Counted from the first letter of the stretch, positions 1 through 11,095 are shown. The stretch: 64,000 nucleotides of DNA from Trichosanthes cucumerina (GCA_036507285.1 CM071839.1:57730184-57794183), one strand, 5' to 3'. A program made the numbers and translations. Notes: a model not told the origin generated them from the letters alone.

Positions 1-1328
1 TAACTTCTTCATTACTTATCCAAAAATAATGTAATTTATACCAAACTCTTCCTTTTTGAACCCTATAAAAATCATATGAAGACATGAAATTGAAATTCCA
101 AACGGATTTGTTCAGAAATACCTCAGAAAGCTACTTTCCTCAAAAGCAGGACTTCTGTTTGTTTCCAGATTCGGATTTCCTCTTTGCACAACAAATGTAA
201 CCTGATATTTAGAACATCGTCTAGACATTTTCTACTCACGATTTCTTCACAAAAGTTGTAGGAAATTCAATAGGCTTTCGAACCATACCAATTAGAGCTT
301 CTAACTCCAAGTATTCAGATCAAAACAACCAAAACATCGAAGACTTCCCAGTTTGACAAAGAATTCTGCCTTACTCTTCCTCTTCACAAAACAAGTAACA
401 TCAATTCCTTTCCTTATGCAGTCCCATAACTCAATTCAGAATAGCCATACACACAATTGGTTGTAAGGTATATAGAAATGGAAGAGAATCTCCTTCAATC
501 TCTTGCTAGAAGTTTTTCCCTTTCACCTAAAATTACAGGTTCAACTTTCAGCTTGGGTTCCTCAAAATGTATCAACACAACCACCAAATATTTTTTGATA
601 AACCTCAAGGACAACATCTTAGCTTACTTACCGCAAACTTTCAGCTTCTAATTCCTCCTCAAGAGCTCAAAATGTACTAATCTCCTCATAATGTTATGCT
701 ACCTGAGAATCCTGAACACCCTTCCCTGTTCTCGCACTTTTCTCTTTCGTCCTCTTGGTATTGTCTGAAAAAGCCGATCAGTTTAGTATTCTAAACTCAA
801 TTTGTGAGATTTTGACACAAAAATCATCGAATTTGGTTCAGTAGAAAGAGCGATATGGTCGATTGAATTCGACCAATTTTCTAGCTGCTTGCTATTTTTC
901 TGCGAATTTGACAGCACCTACTTGCCTTGTTTAACTCCGAGGCTTCACCTCCCTTAGCTAGCTCCTCCTTCAATATTTACATCATAATCACCTTTTTAAA
1001 ACACCAAAATAAGTGTGTAAAGAAACCCTAAGCATTTAGCCAACTTATCCTAAGTCATGAGACATATGATCTTCCATTCAATACATGATGTACCTAAAAC
1101 TTCTCCAATTTGCTAATGATTTGAACTTACTTCAATGCAACTTTTAATATGCTTATTTCAATGGTTTACCTATCCCCTTATGAAGTTTAGACATATTGTA
1201 GCTCCAAATTCAATAGATTCTGAAATTCGATCACGACATCATTTAGTGCAACCTATACGATTTTGCTTATTTCAAAACATCACGAATGAGTGTAAAATGA
1301 TAAAAGAAAATAGAGTTTAGGGCTTACA
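1..1328 (-). repeat. 3' LTR of the Tekay-type element (partial)
   Basis: Seen: this stretch is nearly identical to 7228-8571, with scattered small insertions and deletions, and ends with GGGCTTACA, the inverted LTR start. It is the U3-proximal half of the LTR; the rest lies left of the window. Short open frames at 457-651 and 1135-1320 recur in the other LTR copies only because the DNA is repeated. Confidence 0.9.
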
Positions 1329-1352
1329 ATTTACTACCCCCTTAAGAGGAAT
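1329..1352 (-). other. polypurine tract of the Tekay-type element
   Basis: Read on the minus strand this is a purine-rich run, CCTCTTAAGGGGGTAGTAAA, directly upstream of the LTR start TGTAAGCCC. It follows a GCGAAATTCC phrase, as is usual in Tekay elements. It would prime plus-strand DNA synthesis. Confidence 0.75.
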
Positions 1353-1436
1353 TTCGCCCTCGAAATTGTAAGACGAAAAAGTTGTGGGTACTTTTCTTTC
1401 ATTGTGTCTTCGCTTTCCCATGTTGCTTCCTCGACG

Positions 1437-1660
1437 TCAGCGATTTCTCCACAAGACCTTTACCAGTGGTATTGACTTGTTCCTAAGCACCTGTTCTTTC
1501 CGATTCAGTACTTGTAGAGGTTCTTCCTCATATGATAGATTCTCCTTAAGTTGTATTGGTTCTACCTTGAGCACATGTGATGGATCAGAAATGTATTTCC
1601 TCAACATTGATACAGGGAAAACATTAAGTACTCGAGATAGTTCTGCTGGCAACTCCAGTC
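1437..1660 (-). pseudogene. Integrase C-terminus with chromodomain-like region, Tekay type
   Basis: Seen: the minus strand encodes about 71 residues reading PAELSRVLNVFPVSMLRKY, then ISDPSHVLKVEPIQLKENL, SYEEEPLQVLNRKEQVLRNK and SIPLVKVLWRN. Known: this corresponds to the end of Tekay/Del integrases, where the GPY/F module passes into a chromodomain that directs integration to heterochromatin through histone marks. The usual residues after the VLWRN phrase are lost to decay. It lies about 85 bp from the polypurine tract, the expected place for the end of pol. The frame is broken upstream, so the piece is not expressed as part of a full polyprotein. Confidence 0.85.
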
Positions 1661-2650
1661 TGTAGGTTGCTGGCTCAACTCGTCCCGTTATCTAGGGAAA
1701 ACATTATGTACTCGAGATAGTTCTAAGTCCTTTCGTCCCTTATCTGCGTTACTCTTCTGACGGTCTTGTGCTACCTTCAGATTCTTTACGATTACCTTAA
1801 TATTGTGCATCCGTAATTTGTACCAACTCGGGATCGATTAGCTTCCGCTCTCTACTTCATTCCAACATATGGGTGTTCTACACGACCTTTCATACAGAGC
1901 CTCAAATGGTGCCATGCCAATACTTGACTAATGGTCGTTATTATAAGCGGATTCCATAAGTGATAGGTGTGTATCACAACTACCCTTAAATTGAAGGACA
2001 CATGCTCTCAACATATCCTCTAGGTGCGGATGGTCCTCTTTGGTGACCATCTGTGCGAGGATGGAACAACTGTACTAAATTTCAACTTTGTCCCCATAGC
2101 CTTCTTTAAACTAAGCCAAAACTTAGAAGTAAATCTTGGATCCCTATCTCAAACTATGGACACTTTGGCACTCGTATTGACTTACAATTCTTTCGACATA
2201 TAGCTCAACAAGTGATCAAGTGTAGACATCACTTAAATCGGTATAAACCGTCTTTGTTTTAGTGAGTCTATCCACTATTACCCAAATACCATCATGTTCA
2301 CTAGAAGTATGTGGTAATCCAAACGAGAAAATCCATAGTGATATGCTCCCATTTCCATTTCCAAACTTCGCAATGGATTAAGGAGTCCTCCCGGTCTCTG
2401 TCTAACTGGTTTAACTTTGTTGGCGGATCAAACATTATCAACATATTCGGCTACCTCCCGCTTCATCCCGTGCCACCAATACATTCCCTTTCAATGTCTT
2501 ATACATCTTGGTGCTTCTGGATGCATATCGTAGTGGCTGAGCGTGAGCTTCCTCTAGAATAGCATCTTTAAGCTCACTAAAACATGGAACACACAGTCTT
2601 CTCTGCTCTCTATGGCTCCATCTCGATCTCATTTTAAATTACGCTTACAG
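1661..2650 (-). pseudogene. Integrase, zinc-binding and core domains (decayed)
   Basis: Seen: at 2438-2632 the minus strand reads LKDAILEEAHAQPLRYASRS followed by TKMYKTLKGN, the H2C2 zinc-binding N-terminal part of a gypsy integrase. The core between about 1700 and 2440 is recognisable only in short pieces in changing frames; I cannot place all three D-D-E acidic residues. Known: integrase inserts the cDNA into the genome. Many stops and shifts make this copy inactive. It follows RNase H at 2929 with a gap of about 280 bp of degraded connector. Confidence 0.75.
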
Positions 2651-2928
2651 GCCTTGTTTGGACTTCCCAAACATTTTCTCGCAAGTTACTATCCTCTGTT
2701 TGTCTTCTCACAACCTTTGCTATGAGTGAAGACTTGACTGCAATTGAGCTAAAAGATTCCACTGAACTCTCTGCATTCACAATTTGCCTTAGAATCCCAT
2801 AGAGTACTTAAAAATGTTGCTCGAATACCACACACAAGGCGTCCTTAGGAAGTCTTGACTTCCTACTCAATGCATCTGCTACCACATTCGCCTTACCTAA
2901 ATGGTATTCTATAGTACAATCATAATCT

Positions 2929-4140
2929 TTAATCGAGTTCTAACCATCTTCTTTGTCTCATATTCAACTCCTTACGATCAAAGATATATTTGAGACTCTT
3001 ATGATGCGTGTAAATGTGACACCTTTCACCAAACAAGTAATGTCTCCGGATCTTGATTGCTAAAACAAGCTGCTTTGCTAGCTCGAGATCATGGGTAGGG
3101 TAATTACATTTGTGCCTTTTCAATTGTCTTGACGTATAAGCTATTACTTTTCCTTCTTGCATCAGAACACACCCTAAACCTTGTCTCGAGGCATCACAGT
3201 AAATCACATACTCTTTTTCAACTCCTGAAAACTCTGTTCACACTTATCTGACCATTCAAACTTAGCATTCTTCCTTGTTAAAGCTGTTAAGGGTAATGCT
3301 AATCGTGAGAAATCCTCAACAAATCGTATGTAGTATCCTGCCAAGCCTAGGAAACTACGTACCTCTGTCGCACTAACTAGTCTCTCCAAGTTGACCACAA
3401 CTTTCACTTAATTTGGATCCATACTAACACCATTTGTTGATACAACATGCCCCAAAAATACTACTTGATTCAACCAAAACTCACATTTGGTGAATTTAGC
3501 ATACAACTGCTTATCTCGTAGTGTTTGTAGAATAATCCTCAAATGTTCATCATGAGCTTTCCTATCAATTGAGTAAACTAGTATATCATCAATAAATACT
3601 ATCACGAACTGATCCAAATACTGGTGGAATATCCTGTTCATGAGGTCCATGAAAACTGCTGGTGCATTCGTCAAACCGAACGACATTACTAAATACTCAT
3701 AATGCCCATACTTGGTTCTGAATGTTGTCTTAGGAATATCTGATTCCCTAACCTTTAACTGATGGTATCCTGATCTCAAATCAATCTTAGAAAACACTGA
3801 TGCTCCTCTTAACTGGTCAAACAAGTCATCGATACGGGGTAAAGGATACTTATTACGTATCGTGACTTGTTTAACTTCGTATGTATAATCAATGCATAAT
3901 CTAAGGGTACCATCTCTTCTTCTTTACAAATAACACTTGAGCTCCCGGGGGTGATACACTAGGTGCGTGTATCCTTTATCAACTAGTTCTTGTAATCGCA
4001 TCTTCAACTCCTTGAGCTCACTTGGAGCCATTCTATCTGTGATTTAGGAAATAGGTCTTTGTTCTGGTAGCAATTCAATAGTGAACTCAACTTCCCTGTC
4101 GGTGGCAACCACGAGCAGATCTGGCTGGAAAAACATCAAG
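2929..4140 (-). pseudogene. Reverse transcriptase and RNase H, Tekay type (broken)
   Basis: Seen: from about 4140 downward the minus strand has the RT-upstream linker, then an open frame 3824-3408 with FDQLRGASVFSKIDLRSGYH and the active-site motif VIVFIDDILVYS. A frame break follows, then 3407-3204 (FLGLAGYYIRFVEDFSRLAL), then RNase H at 3207-2929 (DASRQGLGCVLMQ, AYTSRQLK). Known: RT copies the RNA and RNase H degrades it. The RNase H motif normally TDHKSLKY reads THHKSLKY here, so a catalytic Asp is replaced. The first part (3840-4140) has stops. The FIDD residues of RT are intact, but no continuous polyprotein exists. Confidence 0.9.
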
Positions 4141-4264
4141 ATATTCGTTTACAACAAGAACATCTTTTGGTTTTAGTTTTTCTTCCTACACCTCCACTAC
4201 GTGTGCAAGCAATGCCATGCAACCTTTCCTCAACAACTTTTACACTTTTAATGTCAAATCAAGC

Positions 4265-5517
4265 TCAGAGGAATAATCTTCCTTTCACCCCGAAAACCAT
4301 TTCAACTAATCTCAGTTTCTTGAAAACAACTTCCTTTCTATTTAGCACCACTGGTGCCCTCTTGCGACTCTTTGGAACTCTTGGTTGCTCAACCGTCTGG
4401 GACCCAACTCCCTGGTCCCTCTGTGTGGCTGCTCTCAGCTGTGGACAATCCCTCTTGAAAGGTCCTGGTTGTCCACACTGGTAACACACATCGACACCCA
4501 CAAGACATTGGCTTCGATGATTCTTGCCACAATTTGTACATGGAGTTCTCCTTGTTGCACTTGCAACAGACTCCTGTATTGTGTCGGTGGTCTTCTTTTG
4601 TGGATCTGGCGGATTGACTAGGTGCTCTTTGGCTCTGCCTCTGCTAGGCACCACTAACATGTGTTTGCCTCGATATCTCGGCCGCCACCGACTTTTAAAG
4701 TCCTTACGACTCAAAACATTCACTCTAAGTGTAAATCGTCGCTGCTCACGACCATGAAAATTGCTCGTCGTTGAAGGCCCTCGAGTAGGCTCCACCACTG
4801 TTTGTGCCTCTGTTATACTCTGCTCAACACGTAGAGCACTCTCTACAAGCAGGGAAAAGTCGACCCACTTTGCAATGCTCGCGGATCGGGTTCGTATCTC
4901 GGGGCGTAACCTCTTTCAAATCTCAGACACTGTCACTCTCGGATGCCATAATAACATCGACATACTGTGATGACTTCGGTATACCTTCTCTCATACTCAC
5001 CCACTAAAAGTGGCCCTTGCTTCGATTCTAAAAAATTCATCCCTCTTTGCCTTACGATACGTGCTAGGGTAATATTTATCTTGAATATGCCTCGAAATGT
5101 TTGCCAATCCAGTCGTGCATCACTCCGTCTGGCTAAAATCAATTTCCACCATCCCTCTGCTTCCTTCTCTAGCAGGAATGTGGCTAACTTGACTCTTCGT
5201 TCGTCAGGGCAACTCATTACATCAAAACATTTTGTAGCATATTCAGCCAAACCTCGGCATCAGCTGGATCTATGGAACCATCAAACAACTGTGGCTCCTA
5301 ATTTCTTGAGGCGTTCTATTCTATCGCCTTTTTTTTTTGGATCACTTGGCCTGCTCTCTCTCTTGCCCACCGCCTCCTGTGAGAAACTAACATGTTGCTC
5401 ATCTATAGCCTCGATTTGGACTCTCGGGGCACTAGATCCCCTCTCGAGTTGGCCTTGGGTAGGATCCTGCATCCCGCCCTGATCCTGCCTGCATCGTCTG
5501 CTAGTACGTGGTGGCAT
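4265..5517 (-). pseudogene. Gag with two CCHC-type knuckles, Tekay type (broken)
   Basis: Seen: the frame opens with ATG at 5517 (MPPRTSRRCRQDQGGMQ), continues to 5281, shifts, runs 5250-4933 (YATKCFDVMSCPDERRVKLA, WQTFRGIFKINITLARI), shifts again, and ends 4798-4265. The last part holds two knuckles, CTNCGKNHRSQC and CYQCGQPGPFKRDC. Known: gag forms the particle, and the knuckles bind the element RNA. The start is the first ATG after the primer site, 234 bp inside the 5' LTR. Protease should follow the second knuckle, but the sequence passes almost straight into the RT linker, so most of protease is deleted. Confidence 0.88.
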
Positions 5518-5750
5518 GACTCCAATAACATATCAATATATTAGACATACTATGGATATCTAACTCCAATACGCAGTACTAAACTTCTATTCACATTTTA
5601 GCCCTAACTGGACTTACTCTTATTCTTACTTGGACCATACTTTACTAGTATGATCTAAACTAACTCAATAACTTGCTATGACTTTTACTTTGTTCTCGAG
5701 CTAACTTGCCTGTCTCATTCCCATGGAGCTAATCGCTCACGATGCCAAGT
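5518..5750 (-). other. Leader with primer-binding region of the Tekay-type element
   Basis: Just inside the 5' LTR the minus strand reads ACTTGGCATCGTGAGCG. The position is right for a primer-binding site. It only loosely resembles the initiator-tRNA complement TGGTATCAGAGC, so the primer tRNA is uncertain. The remaining bases up to gag carry no recognisable feature. Confidence 0.55.
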
Positions 5751-8571
5751 TGTCACACCCCCTCCCGAACTACCTGCTACTTAGCCCGAAAGGCGGCGTG
5801 AAATCAACAGACATTGTTTACCTCTTAACAATACCTGCTGACCCTGTTCTCCTGATAAACATACTATGTTCGCATATGGAACATTTTAACATAACTACTG
5901 TGAAAATGGACAACTATTAAACATACACAAGGAGAAACCCTTCATAAGTCTCTCTTGGAAACTAAAAGTCAAGTGCATCAAAACAACACAAGACAACTCA
6001 TTGTTTATACAACCACTAATGTACAAAACTTCTATAACTACATAACGACTTGTTATACAACACCAGCCACGTACAAACTAACAACTTATGAAACTTCCAG
6101 GCGAGACTATGGCGGGGATGTCGGTACAGGAGCTCGATCTCTACCTAAAAGGTTTGAAAACATTGAAAGAATGAGCTAAAAAGCTCAGTGAGTGTCTATC
6201 TTTAAAACATTATAAGCTCACAGGTGATTCATAATAATGGCAGATTATAAGTAGAAAATAGCTTAACATCAGTTTGTAAACATAAACAAACCATGCTTCC
6301 AATACACAGGTTTAAGTCACCACTTGTGCATAGCACACAACTTGAAATGTACTATCATATCGAGGGTATATAGATCAATAATATAGAAGCTCATAACAAT
6401 AAAACACATGACATGATACCACATCAAACCATAGAGGTGGTAGAGTTACATTTATACCAATAAGGTTCATACCTCTCTCTCTCACGAGCACGTGGAATAC
6501 CTTTGGTCGTTAGGTTTTCCTAATACCTTCTCTATGTCCTTCATATTAAGGTAAAACCATTTACTACCCGAATACCTTCTCATTGTCCTTCAAAGATTTA
6601 GGTAAAACCATTTACTACCCTGGATACCTTCTCATTGTCCTTCATGATCGGGATATCATGATTCATTCCTCCCCTAAGTACCTTCTCGAATGTCCTTCAA
6701 AAGTATTAGGGTTAACCCCAAACAAGGGCATAATTTGTGTACCATAGAAATCATGTCTTTATAACACATACAACAATTTCTTGACATTTTCACATTATCA
6801 TCTAAACATGTTCCCAAGTGGATTTACACAAAACATTCTCTAAAGGAAAGCATACTTTCACAATTTAGTTTCCATACTTGGATTTATAGTTACAACTAAC
6901 TTCAAGCATGCTTAGGTTCCATCATGAAATTTATGTTAGAAAACTCTATGAAGCCATTCATAACTAGTTCAAACAGGATGTAATTATCAACACTTATGTT
7001 CATGAAGAAAAACATAGGTCAAACATAGTTCTAAGATAGAGTAACTCACAGTATTAGAATTAGAACCTTGGCTTGTAAACTTGACCTATTTGCTCTTGGC
7101 CTGTCAAACAAACCAACTCAACCATTAGAACCTCGAGCTCATGATTTTTGACCTTAAACCTTGCAAGAAAACACACTTTCAAATTTCCAAATTTTCAGAT
7201 TTTCTCACTTTGTTTTCAGACACAGCCATAACTTCTTCATTACTTATCCAAAAATAATGTAATTTATACCAAACTCTTCCTTTTTGAACCCTATAAAAAT
7301 CATATGAAGACATGAAATTGAAATTCCAAACGGATGTGTTCAGAAATACCTCGAAAGCTACTTTCCTCAAAACAGACTTCTGCTGTTTCCAGATTCGGAT
7401 TTCCTGCTGCACAACAAATGTAACCTGATATTTAGAACATCGTCTAGACATTTTCTACTCACGATTTCTTCACAAAAGTTGTAGGAAATTCAATAGGCTT
7501 TTGAACCATACCAATTAGAGCTTCTAACTCCAAGTATTCAGATCAGAACAACCAAAACATCAGAGACTTCCCAAATTTGATAGCAAATTCAGTCTTCTGT
7601 CTTCCTCTTCACAAAACAGTAACATCAATTCCTTTCCTTATGCACCTTAGAAACAGGTCTAATTCAGTCCCATAACTCAATTCAGAATAGCCATACACAC
7701 AATTGGTTGTAAGGTATATAGAAATGGAAGAGAATCTCCTTCAATCTCTTGCTAGAAGTTTTTCCCTTTCACCTAAAATTACAAGTTCAACTTTCAGCTT
7801 GGGTTCCTCAAAATTTATCAACACAACCACCAAATATTTTTTGATAAACCTCAAGGACAACATCTTAGCTTACTTACCTCAAAAGTTCAGCTTCTAATTC
7901 CTCCTCAAGAGCTTAAAACAGACTAATCTCCTCATACTGTTCTGCTACCCGAGAATCCTGAATACCCTTCACTGTTCTGCACTTTTATCCTTTGTCCTCT
8001 TGGTATTTTCTGAAAAGCTGTTCAGTTTCGTATTCTACACTCAATTTCTGAGATTTTGACAAAAAATCATCGAATTTGGTTCAAAGACAGAGAGATATGG
8101 TCGATTGAATTTGACCAATTTTCCAGTGCTTGTTTTGTTTCTCGCTGAATTTGTGACACCTACTTGCCTTGTTTAACTCAGAGGCTTCACCTCCCTTGGC
8201 CAGCTCCTCCTTCAATATTTACATCATAATCACCTTTTTAAAACACCAAAATAAGTGTGTAAAGAAACCTAAGCATTTAGCCAACTTATCTTAAGTCCAG
8301 TGAGACATATGATCTTCCATTCAATACATGATGCACCTAAAACTTCTTCAATTTGCTAATGATTTGAACTTACTTCAATGCAACTTTTAATATGCTTATT
8401 TCAATGGTTTACCTATCCCCTTATGAAGTTTAGACACATTGTAGCTCCAAATTCAATAGATTTCGAAATTCGATCACAACATCATTTAGTGCAACCGATA
8501 CGATTTTGCTTATTTCAAAACATCACGAATGAGTGTAAAATGATAAAAGAAAATAGAGTTTAGGGCTTACA
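5751..8571 (-). repeat. 5' LTR of the Tekay-type element (2.8 kb)
   Basis: Seen: it starts on the plus strand with TGTCACACCCC and ends with GGGCTTACA, giving TG...CA ends on the minus strand. The inner half matches 1-1328. It contains a short tandem array at 6522-6715 (listed separately). The first about 430 bp differ from the related LTR at 29170-31856 and instead resemble the LTR at 23907, so the U5 end seems exchanged between subfamilies. Confidence 0.9.
6522..6715. repeat. Degenerate tandem repeat inside the Tekay-type LTR, four units
   Basis: About 50 bp units each contain ATACCTTCTC, then TGTCCTTCA, then a variable part with GGTAAAACCATTTACTACCC in the first two units. Four units are visible. 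The homologous array at 29862-29993 has three, so copy number varies between insertions. Confidence 0.7.
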
Positions 8572-8691
8572 ATATTTACCTAATGCACCACAAGTCTGAA
8601 GCACTTGAAAAGTTTAAGGAATTCAAGACTGCGGTTGAAAATCAATTAGGTAAAACTATTAAAACACTTCGATCGGATCGATGTGGAGAGT
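8572..8691 (+). pseudogene. Copia integrase fragment, left of the nested insertion
   Basis: Seen: the plus strand encodes YLMHHKSEALEKFKEFKT, VENQLGKTIKTLRSDRCGE, the middle of a copia integrase core. The piece is cut on the left by the Tekay-type element and on the right by the element starting at 8692, after GGAGAGT. The reading resumes at 15175 with ACATGGATTTAAAATTCC. A related copia copy near 44070 has the same join uninterrupted, which confirms that 15175 is the true continuation. Confidence 0.88.
8687..8691. repeat. Target-site duplication AGAGT, left copy
   Basis: AGAGT immediately precedes the LTR start TGATACCAC and is repeated at 15170-15174 right after the LTR end ACGCAACA. Removing the insertion restores the copia integrase sequence seen in related copies. 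Five bases is the usual LTR-retrotransposon duplication length. Confidence 0.93.
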
Positions 8692-10078
8692 TGATACCAC
8701 ACAAAATGTGCTATCCTTAGGCTTAATTATTGCTAGTTTTATGATGATTTCAGGGCTTTTACGTGTTTAATTCATTCAATTTCAGGTTAAGAGCTTGAAC
8801 GGAGCTATTGGGGACAAATTGGATCATTCGGGATAAAAACGAGGCTATTTGGAGATAAAAATAATACCAATTGGAAGAGAAAGGACCAATCCAAGTATGA
8901 TGACCCAAGGTGATGGCGTTGTAACGCTGTCTATAGTGTTACAATGCCGAATGTGCTGATTAAAGGCGTTGAAGACCCAGGCGATAAGCGTTGCAATGTT
9001 GCCTAGCAGCGTCGCAATGCTATCTCGAAAAGGAAGCGCACATGAAGAATCGCTGCAACGCGTTGCAACGGCCAAGCTTGCGTGTCGCAACGCCAGATCA
9101 ATAAGAAGCACACGCGTTAGGGTAGCGGCGCGTTACGCCGCCTCGCCGTTACTACGCCATCGATCGCTTCCCTTATTTACATCGTCTATGATGTCTATAA
9201 ATAGAACATTATGCATTGTGTTAAAGGGGGAGCCGAATTTGGTAGATTTTCCACCCTAATTCCGAAATACACTTTGTAAGAAGAGAGAAGAAAGCGTTTT
9301 TGGGAGCCAAAGAATCCATGGAGGTTCGAGATCGAAGACGGGAGCTCGGAGACGAAGGACCGGCATCGACACATAAGTTTAATTTCCTTTTCTTTCAATT
9401 TGTAATAGCGTTCTAAGATGTTTTCTACATGTTTAGCTTGGTTTTCATGTGATTTAGAGTAGCTAAATGTTGTAGTTAGGATTTGATTTGCTTATTAAGA
9501 CTTCTTTGCCATGTATTGAAGTATGTTTTGATCTTTATTTTTGGCAATTCATTCTTAATTTCATTTATATCTTTGGTTTAAGTGGACTCGAGAGAAAAAG
9601 CTTAAATTAGAACAAGGTTGTCAAAACCCTTAGAATTCTGGCATGAAAATGACTTAGAAGTTTAAGGGAAACACATAAAGAAGTTGCTTAATGTCGTGCA
9701 TGCTTAGATTTTATATGGAGACTATGGGATTTATTGTATGTGCGAGGCTCTTGAGAGATCGAGAGACTTTCTTGAGTAATTTACTTCTTGTTTATAAATT
9801 CATCTCATTTATTCATTGCATGTGTCATTAAGTATTGAGTTGCAAGGTCAATTTCTTTTAAATCTATCAATTCGTGTCTCCACATGTTTGTTTGTCTTTA
9901 ATTCTTGTTTCACCACCTATCCATGTTATGTTTCTTTAGCTAAAATTGAGAATTAGTATCTTAGTAATTAATTAATCTAGAAACCCATTCCCGAGGACGA
10001 TACTTGGACTCATAAATCACTATACTAAAACTTGACCCGTACACTGCGGTATTGCAATATCATAAATATTACGCAACA
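8692..10078 (+). repeat. 5' LTR of the non-autonomous Athila/Tat-type element
   Basis: Starts TGATACCACACAAAATG and ends ATTACGCAACA. It matches the 3' LTR, but lacks part of the palindrome-rich segment (8910-9170 against 13955-14280). Several GCGTTGCAACGC sites of the 3' LTR appear here as C-to-T or G-to-A variants. Confidence 0.92.
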
Positions 10079-10084
10079 AGTTTT

Positions 10085-10100
10085 TGGCGCTGTTGTCGGG
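10085..10100 (+). other. Primer-binding site
   Basis: TGGCGCTGTTGTCGGG lies seven bases after the LTR end. It is one or two changes from the TGGCGCCGTTGCCGGG site of Athila/Tat elements, which is usually assigned to a tRNA with an acceptor end complementary to TGGCGC (tRNA-Asp is the usual assignment). Confidence 0.8.
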
Positions 10101-10311
10101 AAATGGCGATTGTTTAGATTAATTAATATTAGGAGAAAATTTGAAATTTTAGACTAAAGTGTGTTTGTATTTTTTTTTCTTATTTGTTTTGTGTGCTATT
10201 CGTTTCGTTATTTGTTTTATTTTAGTTTTGTGTGTTTTTGAGTCTTTGTCCCCTGTTTTGGTTGTGTTGTTATCGTGTTGAAGTTTTGTGGTGAAACTCT
10301 GATTTTTCAAG

Positions 10312-10845
10312 TATGACTTTGCATGATTTTTCTCCACCATTCTATTGTCCCTCCAGGACCCTAGGTATGTGCATAATAATTTCTCTGAATACCATGTGTC
10401 TAACTTTTATAATTCTACGCCTGAAATCTATGAAAATTCACAAGAGGGTAGTTATTTAGGCACTTGGAACCATAATTTTTCATACCTTAACCAACCTAAT
10501 GAAAAATCTTCTCTTATGGACCAATTGGCAGAAGATACCTTAGAATTTAAAATTAAAAATTTGGTTCATAATGAATTTGAAAGGTTGAATAGGTTAGTAG
10601 CTAAAGTGGTAGAACTTTGGGAAATAGTACAGGATAGAACTCAATATCTTAATCAGCTTGTAATTTCCCTAAAGACCTTACAGAACAATTTATTGTCCTG
10701 ACCACTCAGAAGGTGCCACCTAGGAGAATTTGTTTATATGATAATGAGGATAGTTTGGGGGAGACTGAGGCACACCATGATCAAAGTAGTGAGGAGGACA
10801 CTGTAATACACTTAGTTCCACGGGAGATCCAGTGATAGAGTCGGA
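10312..10845 (+). pseudogene. Unknown ORF upstream of gag in the non-autonomous element
   Basis: I do not recognise this protein. The longest open stretch is 10345-10701. Upstream, the reading starts near 10315 (MTLHDFSPPFYCPS) with a one-base shift. The C-terminal part (EFERLNRLVAKVVELWEIVQ) looks like a short coiled coil. After another one-base shift at about 10680 an acidic stretch follows (YDNEDSLGETEAHHDQSSEE), ending near 10836. The copy at 57562-58097 keeps the same order with conservative changes and only one internal stop, so the original protein was about 180 residues or more. It lies between the primer site and gag, the place where Ogre/Tat elements carry an extra ORF of unknown role; homology to those is not shown. 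Confidence 0.6.
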
Positions 10846-11095
10846 GAAATTTGAGAAGTATTCTTTCCTTTTATCCCGGAAAATTCCTTTATTTTTTATA
10901 ACCATTTGTCCTACACTCACGACTCTTGTTTTGATATTTGTTCTTTTGTGTTATTAAACAAAAATACCAAAAATAATTTTCTGTCTCGGGCTCAAGAAAA
11001 GCATGATAGCCTTTTAGACTTAGAAGGCTATATCGATTCGAGCAAGAAGGACCCAAAAATATGAGCAATTTTATGTGCCCCGATAAGTCACCGCC
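10846..11095 (+). other. Region between the unknown ORF and the first hairpin, possible extra coding remnant
   Basis: Two frames could extend the upstream ORF. One gives a hydrophobic run (IPLFFITICPTLTTLVLIFV). The other gives HDSCFDICSFVLLNKNTKN and then DSLLDLEGYIDSSKKDPKI before a stop at about 11062. The inverted copy at 57291-57497 conserves the second reading with D/E-type changes, so I favour it, weakly. Confidence 0.35.

Larger units (their letters stand above)
1..8571 (-). mobile_element. Tekay/Del-type Ty3/gypsy retrotransposon, 3' LTR cut by window edge
   Basis: Seen: reading the minus strand, a 5' LTR (5751-8571), a primer-binding stretch, gag with two zinc knuckles, RT, RNase H, integrase, a chromodomain-type C-terminus, a purine tract and then a second LTR copy (1328 down to 1 and beyond). 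The LTR runs from TGTAAGCCC to GGGTGTGACA, i.e. TG...CA. Known: this order with a C-terminal chromodomain marks chromoviruses, and the phrase around RKYISDPSHVL is typical of the Tekay/Del clade. The coding region has many stops and frameshifts and a large gap where protease should be, so the element is dead. Its 5' LTR abuts copia integrase sequence at 8572, so it was inserted in a copia element. The left insertion site is outside the window. Confidence 0.9.

Noticed and set aside
457..651. 64-codon ORF repeated at 7703-7897, and 61-codon ORF repeated at 1135, 8378 and 31663
   Set aside because: All lie inside copies of one LTR; the repeated protein only reflects repeated DNA. No start context, domain or codon pattern supports translation.
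1384..1665. 93-codon plus-strand ORF opposite the Tekay pol
   Set aside because: It is the shadow of the chromodomain-type integrase end on the minus strand, which has clear family motifs.
6522..6715. Possible CRISPR-like array
   Set aside because: Repeats are degenerate, directly adjacent and inside a plant LTR; there are no unique spacers and no cas genes.
10860..10960. Hydrophobic stretch (IPLFFITICPTLTTLVLIFV) that could be a membrane segment of an env-like protein
   Set aside because: The other copy of the element has a stop in the equivalent frame, and an alternative frame shows more conservative changes between copies. A T-rich region easily encodes hydrophobic residues by chance.
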